Of a stretch of 64,000 bases of DNA, positions 28,444-36,444 are shown in pieces. The DNA comes from an uncultured Phycisphaerales bacterium (lineage in GTDB: Bacteria; Planctomycetota; Phycisphaerae; Phycisphaerales; SM1A02). The translations under genes were made by a program, and so were the position numbers. The notes under the pieces are model-generated. The model was given only the letters and a program-made list of their open reading frames with translations, ran no database searches and was not told the DNA's origin. Each line of letters opens with the position of its first letter. Positions within the stretch are counted from its first letter, which is position 1. The stretch spans positions 1-64,000 of the forward strand of contig CAJQQE010000053.1 of assembly GCA_905480395.1 (NCBI GenBank). The letters run 5' to 3'.

Positions 28444-28487
28444 GACTCAGACTCTAACACGCCGCGCCGGGGAAGACGTCGAACCGG

Positions 28488-30023
28488 TCATGAGGCATGA
28501 GGATCCTCGGATGGGCGGATCGCCACAACCTCGGCATCAAAGTCACCGGAGGCCAGCCTGGTGGTGACGGTGTCTCCATCGCGAAGTTGGGCAGCCGACC
28601 GGATCGGACGGCCATCGGCGCCGAGCGTGAGGGAATAGCCCCGAGATAAGACCTGATCCGGGCTGGTCGATGAGAGCCTTTGTGCCGCGTGATTCAAAGA
28701 GGTTCCCAACTCGGTAAGTCGCCTTCGCATCGCCCGAGCAAGGCGACTGGATGACGCGTCCAATGCCGTCGAGGCCACCGCCAACTGGCTCTTGGGGGCG
28801 ACCCGCTCCAATCTGGTCCCGCCCCGTTCTAATCTCGCGAGTCGAGTCACCCGCTGTGCCGCGATGGCGGCCTTGAGTCGTCGGTCGAGCTCATCGATTC
28901 TGTCTCGATGCGGAACAAGAAGCCTGTCTGGCCGACGAAGGACCTCGTGACGAGATGCGAATTCAAGCCGCGCCCCACACTCGCCCCAACGGCGTTCAAT
29001 CAGCAGCCGCATCCTTCCCGCCCGCCCCGTGAGGATGCCTCGATGCTCATTCGCATCAGGCACCAGCGCCATCGCTGCCTGCGTCGGGGTCGAGGTCCGA
29101 TGATCCGCGACCAGATCCGCGATCGTCAGATCGGTCTCGTGGCCGATGGCCGAGATGAGCGGAACCGGAGGTGGCCCGCCCGCGAGATGGCGGGCCGTCG
29201 CCATCCGCCGAGATTCGAAAATCGCGTCCGCCACGGCACGCTCGTTGAAGCACCAGAGATCTTCAAGACTCCCACCTCCACGGGTCAGCACGATGGCATC
29301 GACGCCGAGTGAAGGCGCCACCGCCCGCGCTTTGCGGATCGCCGCCGCAATTCGCGGCGTCGCGAGGGTGCCTTGAACGGCGACATGGTGCATCAGGATC
29401 TGCAGCCCGGGCCACCGCTGACGCGCCGTTTCCTCGACGTCGCGACGGGCCGCACCTTCCCGACTGGTGATCATCAGAACTCGCCTCGGAAAACTCGGCA
29501 AAGGTAATCGGGCCGCGGGATCGAAATAGCCGGCGGCGTCCAGTTCGGTCTTGAGCCGTTCGAACCGTTGATGGAGATCACCTTCGCCCGCGTCGCGAAG
29601 TTGGTTCACGATGAGCGAGAGCCGCCCGCCCTGATCCCAATATTCGAGTTGGCCCGTGGCGATCACCAGACTCCCAATCACCGGTGTCGCCGCATCGGGG
29701 TCGAGCCGTCGCCGCTGCGCAAAGAATGAGCACTCAATCTTCGCTTTTGAACCATCTTTGAGCGAGAAGTACCAGTGATCGCCGAGTCGGGCCGAACCAA
29801 CCTCACCAATCACCTGAATTCGTCGACCACCATCGATGGTGGAGAGCGTTTGGTTGAGCAGGTCGACCAACTGGCGAACGGAGTATGGTTTCGGCGCCTC
29901 GGAGGCCGCGCGAGGGGGCTCGGACGGGTCATTCGTCGGCTTCGACGATTCGTCAGATCCACCGTGTACGAAGAGCATCGCATCGGTCAAGGAACGTTTC
30001 TTCGCGGAGGGCTTTCGTGCCAT
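28488..30023 (-). CDS. xseA: Exodeoxyribonuclease VII large subunit
   Basis: The 511-residue catalytic subunit that degrades single-stranded DNA from both ends. It has an N-terminal extension of about 45 residues rich in Ser and Pro, an OB-fold (VIGEVGSARLGDHWYFSLKD), and the nuclease core with VLTRGGGSLEDLWCFNE and PLISAIGHETDLTIADLVAD, followed by the long helical region. The C-terminal SRGYSLTL is typical. It is divergent from recG, with 47 bases between the starts; the two probably share a promoter region. Confidence 0.95.
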   Translation of the reverse strand: MARKPSAKKRSLTDAMLFVHGGSDESSKPTNDPSEPPRAASEAPKPYSVRQLVDLLNQTLSTIDGGRRIQVIGEVGSARLGDHWYFSLKDGSKAKIECSFFAQRRRLDPDAATPVIGSLVIATGQLEYWDQGGRLSLIVNQLRDAGEGDLHQRFERLKTELDAAGYFDPAARLPLPSFPRRVLMITSREGAARRDVEETARQRWPGLQILMHHVAVQGTLATPRIAAAIRKARAVAPSLGVDAIVLTRGGGSLEDLWCFNERAVADAIFESRRMATARHLAGGPPPVPLISAIGHETDLTIADLVADHRTSTPTQAAMALVPDANEHRGILTGRAGRMRLLIERRWGECGARLEFASRHEVLRRPDRLLVPHRDRIDELDRRLKAAIAAQRVTRLARLERGGTRLERVAPKSQLAVASTALDASSSRLARAMRRRLTELGTSLNHAAQRLSSTSPDQVLSRGYSLTLGADGRPIRSAAQLRDGDTVTTRLASGDFDAEVVAIRPSEDPHAS

Positions 30024-30070
30024 GCCCGTATGCTACGACCTGGCTCCTCATTCCACCGGTACCACTCCAG

Positions 30071-32185
30071 ATGACCTCACCAACCCCCTTCCAACCCCAC
30101 GCCGGTATCGAGGTCGTCCCCGGCGTCGGCCCGCGGCTGGGCGCTGTGCTCGGTCGGTTGGAAATCAGGACCGTGGAAGATCTCCTCAATCACATCCCAA
30201 TGCGGTACGAACACGAGCACGCCGAGTCGACCATCGCCGAAATCGATGCCTCGCTCCCCGAGGAGGAAGGCGCGGCGGCGAATGTGTCGGTGCGGGGTGA
30301 GATCGCCGCGATCAAGATTCCGCCGGGCCGTCGTCCCCGGATCGAGGTGACCCTGGAAGACGAGACCGGGACCGTTCAGCTCGTCTGGTTCAACGCGCCC
30401 TGGCTTCGGAACAAACTGCGACCAGGGCTTCGAATCGTGGCTGAAGGACGTGCCAAGCGGTGGCGGGGTTATCTGCAGATCGGAAACCCCCAGTGGCGTC
30501 CGGAGGACGATGATGACGACCAGACCCCCGCGCGCGACGAACGGCTCCGAGCGGTGTATCCCGCCAGTGAAGATCTGTCGAGCCGAAAGATCGAGGAATT
30601 CGTCAGCCGGATCCTGGACCCCGCGTCCGAGGCGCTCATGGATCCGCTTCCGGAGACGATCCGCAAGTCTCGGGTGTTGAACCGGCTTGGCCAGGCGTAC
30701 CGTCACATCCATCAACCGGAGAGTCCTCGTGATGCGGCCGATGCGCGACGGCGGCTTGCCTTTGATGAGCTCTTGCTGCTGCAACTTGGGGTGATGATGA
30801 AACGTCAGCACCTTCGCGAGACGATGAAAGCCGCGCCGCTTCCCCTGTCCCCCGAAATCGAGAAGCGAATTCTCAGTCGCTTCCCTTTTGAACTCACCAC
30901 GGATCAACGGCAGGTCTGCCGCGAGATTGGCGATGATCTGGCCCGTGAGGTCCCGACCAATCGGCTGCTTCAGGGCGACGTCGGGGCGGGAAAGACGGCG
31001 GTCGCGGTCCACGCCATGCTCTTGGCTGCGGCTCACGGCCATCAAGCTGCGATCATGGCGCCGACTGGGATTCTCGCGGAACAGCACCATGCGTCGATTA
31101 GCCGAATGCTTGAGGGTGCCAAAGTGGAAGTCGGCTTGCTCACCGGATCGACGCCGGCCCGGGAAAAGAAAGATCTTCTCGCCCGCATCGCCGCCGGCGA
31201 AATCAAAATGCTGGTCGGGACGCATGCCCTTCTCTCTGAGGGAACCGTCTTTAACGACTTGGCGTTGGCCATTATCGATGAGCAGCATCGATTCGGCGTC
31301 GAGCAACGATCCCGACTTCGTCGCCCCAATGAGGCCGGGCGGGTGCCGCATCTTCTGGTGATGACCGCCACGCCCATTCCACGAACCCTCTCGCTCACGG
31401 TCTTTGGTGATCTGGACGTGTCGGTGATTCGAAACCTCCCCCCGGGCAGAAGTCCAACCGTGACTCGCGTGGTCCCGCCCTCGAAGGCGGCTGATGTGTA
31501 CGGGTATCTCGCGGAGCGAGTGGCTGCTGGTGAACAGGGTTTCGTGGTCGTCCCTGCGGTCGAGGAGTCCGACATGGGGCTTGCCGATGTGGAGAATCAC
31601 CTGAAATTTCTGGCCGCAGGCCCGCTGTCCGGCCTGCGGTTGGGGGCGGTGCACGGTCGAATGAAACGCGAAGAACGCGAAGCGGTCATGAATCAATTCC
31701 GCGACCGAAGCATCGATGTGCTCGTGGCAACGGTGGTGATCGAAGTCGGCGTGGACGTGCCCAACGCCACCATGATGGTGGTCGAACACGCGGAGCGATT
31801 CGGGCTCGCGCAGCTTCACCAGTTGCGGGGTCGAGTCGGCCGGGGCAAAAAACGTGGCGTCTGCGCCCTGATCGGCGAGCCGACCACCGAAGAAGGGCGA
31901 CGACGATTGGAAGCGATCGGCGGCACCACCGATGGCTTCGAGATCGCCGAGCTCGATCTGGGCATTCGCGGCCCCGGCGAGCTCTTTGGCGCTCGACAAT
32001 CCGGTTTGCCCCCCTTCCGCGTCGCCGATCTCATCAAGGACCTCGATCTGCTTCGCCTCGCCCGCCAGGATGCCGCGGATTGGATCGAGCGGGATCCTCG
32101 CTTACTGGGACCCGACGCCGTCGAGATGCGTCGAATCCTGATGGCTCGCTACGGCGCCACGCTTGGACTGGGCGACGTGGGTTGA
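30071..32185 (+). CDS. recG: ATP-dependent DNA helicase RecG
   Basis: A 704-residue helicase that reverses stalled replication forks and acts on branched DNA. The wedge (OB) domain is N-terminal (about 80-170, FNAPWLRNKLRPG). The helicase core shows Walker A QGDVGAGKTAVA (about 301), DEQH box IIDEQHRFGVEQR (about 402), MTATPIPRTL, the HGRMKREE motif, VATVVIEVGVDVPNAT, and the RecG-specific QLRGRVGRG. The frame opens 186 bases earlier, but the ATG at 30071 matches the family start and avoids overlap with xseA. polX follows 31 bases downstream. Confidence 0.95.
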   Translation: MTSPTPFQPHAGIEVVPGVGPRLGAVLGRLEIRTVEDLLNHIPMRYEHEHAESTIAEIDASLPEEEGAAANVSVRGEIAAIKIPPGRRPRIEVTLEDETGTVQLVWFNAPWLRNKLRPGLRIVAEGRAKRWRGYLQIGNPQWRPEDDDDDQTPARDERLRAVYPASEDLSSRKIEEFVSRILDPASEALMDPLPETIRKSRVLNRLGQAYRHIHQPESPRDAADARRRLAFDELLLLQLGVMMKRQHLRETMKAAPLPLSPEIEKRILSRFPFELTTDQRQVCREIGDDLAREVPTNRLLQGDVGAGKTAVAVHAMLLAAAHGHQAAIMAPTGILAEQHHASISRMLEGAKVEVGLLTGSTPAREKKDLLARIAAGEIKMLVGTHALLSEGTVFNDLALAIIDEQHRFGVEQRSRLRRPNEAGRVPHLLVMTATPIPRTLSLTVFGDLDVSVIRNLPPGRSPTVTRVVPPSKAADVYGYLAERVAAGEQGFVVVPAVEESDMGLADVENHLKFLAAGPLSGLRLGAVHGRMKREEREAVMNQFRDRSIDVLVATVVIEVGVDVPNATMMVVEHAERFGLAQLHQLRGRVGRGKKRGVCALIGEPTTEEGRRRLEAIGGTTDGFEIAELDLGIRGPGELFGARQSGLPPFRVADLIKDLDLLRLARQDAADWIERDPRLLGPDAVEMRRILMARYGATLGLGDVG

Positions 32186-32216
32186 ACCGTCGGCCGATGT
32201 CGTACGATGCAGCGAT

Positions 32217-33971
32217 ATGAGCATGAATGAAGATATCGCGAGGATCTTCGAGGAGTTTGCCACCCTCCTCGAACTCACCGGCGCTAACGGCTTTCGCGTC
32301 AACGCCCACACCAAGGTCGCTCGAGTGTTGGAGGGGCTCACCGTGGATGTGGGTGGACTGGCTCAAGACGACGGCGCGATGAAAGCATTGGAAGCGATCG
32401 ACGGTATTGGAAAATCGAGCGCTCAGAAGATTATCGAATTTATCAACCAAGGCGAGGTGGCTGAATTGGCAGCGCTCCGGGCTTCGGTTCCTGCCGGGCT
32501 CCGCGACGTTATGAAAGTTCCGGGCCTTGGTCCAAAGACCGTTCGACGGCTCTGGCAGGAAGCGGACATTGAATCTCTCGGCGATCTCGAAAGCGCCATC
32601 GAGGACGGAAGACTTGAAGCCTTGCCCCGCATGGGTCGAAAGACCGTCGACAACATTCGAGCGTCGATTGAGTTTATGAAGACCGCCGGCGACCGCCGCC
32701 GGCTCGGCACGGCCATGCCGATCGCCGAAGGCCTGGTGGCCATGATGCAGACCGTTCCAGGCGTTCGGAAAGTCGCCTACGCCGGCAGCGTGCGGCGGGG
32801 CCAAGAGACCATCGGTGACCTTGATATTTTGGTCACCACCGACGACCCCGCGGCCGCCAGCGAGGCGTTTCAAACCCAGGCCGGGGTCACCAAGATTCTG
32901 GTGGCCGGGGATACGAAATCATCGGTTCGGCTGGAGGATGGCATTCAAGTCGATCTACGGGTGGTTCCCGGGGAAGTCTGGGGCGCCGCGCTCCTCTACT
33001 TCACGGGGAGCAAAGATCACAACGTGGCGCTTCGAGAGCGGGCCATCGGCCGAGGGTTTCGGCTCAACGAGTACGGTCTGTTTCCAGATGATGGCGAAAG
33101 TGGCCCACCCCAGCAGCGTGGTGTGACGGCGATCGCATCGGTCACCGAGGCCGACATTTATCAGGCGCTGGACCTCCCGTGGATCCCGCCAGAGCTTCGA
33201 GTCGATCGTGGCGAGTTTGACCTTGAAGTGCCGGAAGATCTCATCACCGTCGAGGCGATCCGCGCCGAACTTCACAGTCACACCACGGCCAGCGATGGCC
33301 GGCTCACCATCGACGAGCTCGCGGTGGCGGCGCGAGGTGCCGGACGAACGGTGCTTGCCATCACGGATCATTCGCGGTCCAGCCCTCAAGCCAATGGGCT
33401 CGATGAAACCCGACTACGGGATCACATCGAGGCGATCCACGAAGCAGATGCTCGGATCGATGGGATTCGCCTTCTGGCCGGAAGCGAAGTGGACATCCAT
33501 ATTGATGGATCGCTCGACTATTCCGACGATGTCCTCGCGATGCTCGACGTGGTGGTGGCGAGTCCCCACGCCTCGCTCCGCCAGGATCCCGAAGCGGCGA
33601 CCGCGAGGTTGTGCGCGGCGGCCCGACATCCGTTGGTTTCAATCATCGGGCACCCGACCGGCCGCCTCATCGGTACCCGAAAGGGACTCGAACCAGACTT
33701 CGAACAACTCATCGCCGCGGCCAACGAGGGTGGAACCGCCTTAGAGATCAACTCGAATCCGTATCGACTCGATCTCCGAGACATCCACGTGAGGGCCGCG
33801 GTCGATGCCGGATGTCTGATCTCGATCAACACCGATGCTCACCGCGGGGAACATCTGGATTTCATCCGTTACGGGGTCATGACCGGGCGACGCGGCCGCC
33901 TCCGGATTCCCGGCTGCATCAACGCCTGGCCGGAAGAACAACTACTCGAATGGCTCGCGCGGAATCGCTAA
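32217..33971 (+). CDS. polX: DNA polymerase/3'-5' exonuclease PolX
   Basis: A 584-residue family X polymerase used in base-excision and gap repair. The order is helix-hairpin-helix DNA-binding region (about 1-150), polymerase beta-like nucleotidyltransferase (GSVRRGQETIGDLDILV from about 190, with the two catalytic Asp of DLD), and a C-terminal PHP phosphoesterase domain (ELHSHTTASDG from about 351; AITDHS; GSEVDIHIDG; INTDAH). An intact PHP domain suggests active exonuclease. Two close ATG codons (32217 and 32223) are possible; neither has a strong ribosome site. Confidence 0.94.
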   Translation: MSMNEDIARIFEEFATLLELTGANGFRVNAHTKVARVLEGLTVDVGGLAQDDGAMKALEAIDGIGKSSAQKIIEFINQGEVAELAALRASVPAGLRDVMKVPGLGPKTVRRLWQEADIESLGDLESAIEDGRLEALPRMGRKTVDNIRASIEFMKTAGDRRRLGTAMPIAEGLVAMMQTVPGVRKVAYAGSVRRGQETIGDLDILVTTDDPAAASEAFQTQAGVTKILVAGDTKSSVRLEDGIQVDLRVVPGEVWGAALLYFTGSKDHNVALRERAIGRGFRLNEYGLFPDDGESGPPQQRGVTAIASVTEADIYQALDLPWIPPELRVDRGEFDLEVPEDLITVEAIRAELHSHTTASDGRLTIDELAVAARGAGRTVLAITDHSRSSPQANGLDETRLRDHIEAIHEADARIDGIRLLAGSEVDIHIDGSLDYSDDVLAMLDVVVASPHASLRQDPEAATARLCAAARHPLVSIIGHPTGRLIGTRKGLEPDFEQLIAAANEGGTALEINSNPYRLDLRDIHVRAAVDAGCLISINTDAHRGEHLDFIRYGVMTGRRGRLRIPGCINAWPEEQLLEWLARNR

Positions 33972-34014
33972 GCCGCTGATCCCGACGCCCGGCCTCAAGA
34001 AACGCCTCCCGCAT

Positions 34015-34593
34015 TCAGCCCCGAGAGTTCTTTGCATTTCGAGTGCCTTGCTTCGTGACTTCGGCTTCGCCGCTCCACGCATCAATACTCTCGGCGGTAT
34101 TCACCAGATTGAGCTGGAAAATGAAACTCGACTGCTTGGTTGATCCAGCCGTGGCCCGGATCTCCAAGATCTTGCCGTTGATCACGAAGAATGGAAGCCG
34201 TGGTGCATCATCACCGGCCTTGAAATCGCGATAGTCGGCGACTTCGTTGGCCCGAGCATCGCTGCTGGCGAACGCGACTTTTCCGGACTGTTGCAACGCG
34301 ATCTTGATCTTCTGGGTCAGAAGATCGGTGTCGATTCGTTGCGTCGTATCGTTCACCACCCGAGTGACCTCGATTCGCGCCGGCTTCATCGGTGCGGCGT
34401 CGAGGGCACCGCTCGCGAACAGTTGCTGGAGAACCTGATCGGCAGCGTTGGACCAGTCTTGGACGTCAATCTGGTCGATCGACACGATCTTATCGCGGTC
34501 GTCCGTCACCACTCGAGCGGGTTGATTGCAACCTGAGATCGGGGCGAGGAAGAGGGTGAGAAGTGCGACAGAAAGAAGTGGCTTGGCGTTCAT
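34015..34593 (-). CDS. LpoB-like penicillin-binding protein activator lipoprotein
   Basis: A 192-residue lipoprotein with the lipobox ISGC (Cys about 22). The rest follows LpoB: IDQIDVQDWSNAADQVLQQL, VTRVVNDTTQRIDTDLLTQK, IALQQSGKVAFASSDAR, and near the C-terminus SFIFQLNLVNTAESIDAWS. In E. coli, LpoB crosses the peptidoglycan and activates the synthase PBP1B. The gene is the last of a four-gene cassette and follows the YcfL-like gene by 19 bases, the same association as ycfL-lpoB in enterobacteria. Whether the target here is a class A penicillin-binding protein is not shown. Confidence 0.85.
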   Translation of the reverse strand: MNAKPLLSVALLTLFLAPISGCNQPARVVTDDRDKIVSIDQIDVQDWSNAADQVLQQLFASGALDAAPMKPARIEVTRVVNDTTQRIDTDLLTQKIKIALQQSGKVAFASSDARANEVADYRDFKAGDDAPRLPFFVINGKILEIRATAGSTKQSSFIFQLNLVNTAESIDAWSGEAEVTKQGTRNAKNSRG

Positions 34594-34612
34594 GTTGAGT
34601 TTCCTAGCAGTT

Positions 34613-34990
34613 TCAATTGGCGTTGGTCAAAGTCAGTCGGAAGTCCGCGGCTCTTGGATCGCTGGCGGTTGCCGTCACGGTCGAGAAGGCGCCCGCGGCG
34701 ACTTGCTCCTGACGATAGCCCGAAGTCGGACTGAAGAGCAGTCTCCCCTCGGCATCGAAGAATTCGAATTTGTAATTAAAGCGAGCATTAAAAGGCTGGG
34801 TATTCTCGACCTCAACGTCAACCCGGAGAAGATCATCACTGACCTTGGTCTCCCGGACCACACGGACGTTCGCATAAGAAGAGAGCCATCCATCCTTCCG
34901 AATCTGCTGAGTACTCGTGACGGTGTTGGCGTAGCAGCCGACCAGTAGAACGGTGGAAAAAAGAAGCGTTCGAGTGATGACAGATCTCAT
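34613..34990 (-). CDS. YcfL-like lipoprotein (DUF1425)
   Basis: A 125-residue lipoprotein with lipobox VGC (Cys about 19) and an immunoglobulin-like beta domain: VEVENTQPFNARFNYKFEFF, then DAEG and the TATASDPRAADFRLTL end, as in DUF1425 proteins. The ATG overlaps the stop of the COG3014-like gene by four bases. Its function is unknown in any organism to my knowledge; gene association with lpoB suggests a role in the same envelope process. Confidence 0.8.
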   Translation of the reverse strand: MRSVITRTLLFSTVLLVGCYANTVTSTQQIRKDGWLSSYANVRVVRETKVSDDLLRVDVEVENTQPFNARFNYKFEFFDAEGRLLFSPTSGYRQEQVAAGAFSTVTATASDPRAADFRLTLTNAN

Positions 34991-36444
34991 GGCAAGGTTC
35001 CTTTCGTGAGGAATTCGGTCCGAGCGGCCACCTCAAACGACGGAATCGGATCGAGGGGGAAAACATGAATCGCAGCTGGCCCACCCGCCCGCAGGCTTCG
35101 GAGGACCACCATCGCGTTCCGATTCAATGGTACGTCGACTTCGTGGTCTCCCGCCGGCCCGGAGAGTCGAACTCGGCCATTTTTCGGCGATGGAATTCTT
35201 GCCACGGCGTAATAACGTGGGAGCGTCCGCCAGGTCCGGAGGTCCGCAATCGTGGTGGCATAGCCGTACACGTTGGTGGCGACCATGGACGCCAGGAGCG
35301 CCCAACCGCTCCCGGTATTCTCCGCCGCCAGATTGGCCGCCAACGATGCCGCGGCCTTGGCGACGGTTCCCGCGATCGCCCGTCCGGTGATCAGCGGAAG
35401 TTCGACCTGAAACTCCTGGGCGATCACGCTCCCCATGTCGCAAACGATCGAAGTTTGCGCGGTGTTGGTGTCGCTAAAAATCGTCGCCGACGTGGCCGCC
35501 CCTTCGACCTGAACGAGCTTCGGAAGGGCGATCCCGATGAATGGCATTTCGGGAATGAAGGCCGGAATTCGAAACGAGACCTCCTCTTTCCGCGGGGCAA
35601 ATCCGCTCTCCAGCAGAAGCCACACCTGGGGATCGCGCTTGCCCGAGGCGTTGACCAACGCGAGATCCGATTCCACGGCGGCGTTTTCGCCGATGGTCCC
35701 TCGAACCCGTCGCAGGAGATCAATCGAACGATTCAAATCACCACCGTCGACTCCATCGACGTGCAGCACGATCGCGGTCAGCCAGTCGGTAAACGGATTT
35801 GTCCAGCCGTCATAGGGCCGAAAATTCTCTTCGAGCCCGCCGTACGCGGCGGCGTATTCGTTTTTGAAAGTACTGCTGCTTTCGATCTTCGCCAGATCGG
35901 AATGCTCGGACTCCATTTTCTCTCGAGCTTCGGCGATCCTCTCGGCGAATCGTGCCTCCGCATCTTCCTGTGCAAACTGGGCCCGCTTCAATTCGACCCT
36001 CGCCGTCTCAAGATCGCCCATCGCCAGCACATCGAGGGCTCGAAGCGTCGCGCACATCACCCGATCAGATGAACTTCCGATGTAGTCGAGCGCCCGTTCG
36101 TTCACCGCCACGGCTGCCAAGAGATCGATGAAGCTTGAATCACCAGGCTGAGCCTTGCTGGTCATCAACGCCCAGGCCTTTCCAAGGCTCTGGTCGCTCG
36201 GTTGGAAATCGCCCGCGATCCGCTCCACCGTCCCAAGTTCCAAGGCGTCGATCACTGCGTTTCGTTCGGTCCCGTCCGCCGAGACCAAACGCGCTTCGGA
36301 CACGGCGTCATTCCAGTTTCCCGCCGCCAGTGCCTTCAGATATCCCTCGGCACGATCGTTGTGATTCGCACAACCGACCGCCGTGAGCCAACCGCCGACC
36401 AGCAGAATGCTTCCAGCAAATCGAACGCGAGTACGAATCACCAT
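34987..36444 (-). CDS. COG3014-like lipoprotein
   Basis: A 485-residue lipoprotein with lipobox AVGC (Cys about 25). The first half is helical and resembles tetratricopeptide-type repeats (tests of AEGYLKALAAGNWNDAVSEA and the following pairs). The second half is beta-rich with a stretch of alanines (about 355-385). This layout and the neighbours match the uncharacterised COG3014 family, which precedes YcfL and LpoB homologues in Vibrio and relatives. It overlaps the upstream CsgG/PEGA gene by seven bases and the downstream YcfL-like gene by four. The function is unknown. Confidence 0.7.
   Translation of the reverse strand: MVIRTRVRFAGSILLVGGWLTAVGCANHNDRAEGYLKALAAGNWNDAVSEARLVSADGTERNAVIDALELGTVERIAGDFQPSDQSLGKAWALMTSKAQPGDSSFIDLLAAVAVNERALDYIGSSSDRVMCATLRALDVLAMGDLETARVELKRAQFAQEDAEARFAERIAEAREKMESEHSDLAKIESSSTFKNEYAAAYGGLEENFRPYDGWTNPFTDWLTAIVLHVDGVDGGDLNRSIDLLRRVRGTIGENAAVESDLALVNASGKRDPQVWLLLESGFAPRKEEVSFRIPAFIPEMPFIGIALPKLVQVEGAATSATIFSDTNTAQTSIVCDMGSVIAQEFQVELPLITGRAIAGTVAKAAASLAANLAAENTGSGWALLASMVATNVYGYATTIADLRTWRTLPRYYAVARIPSPKNGRVRLSGPAGDHEVDVPLNRNAMVVLRSLRAGGPAAIHVFPLDPIPSFEVAARTEFLTKGTLP

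Noticed and set aside
30077-31999. 640-codon minus-strand frame opposite recG
   Set aside because: Antisense shadow of a complete recG; rich in His and Arg with no domain.
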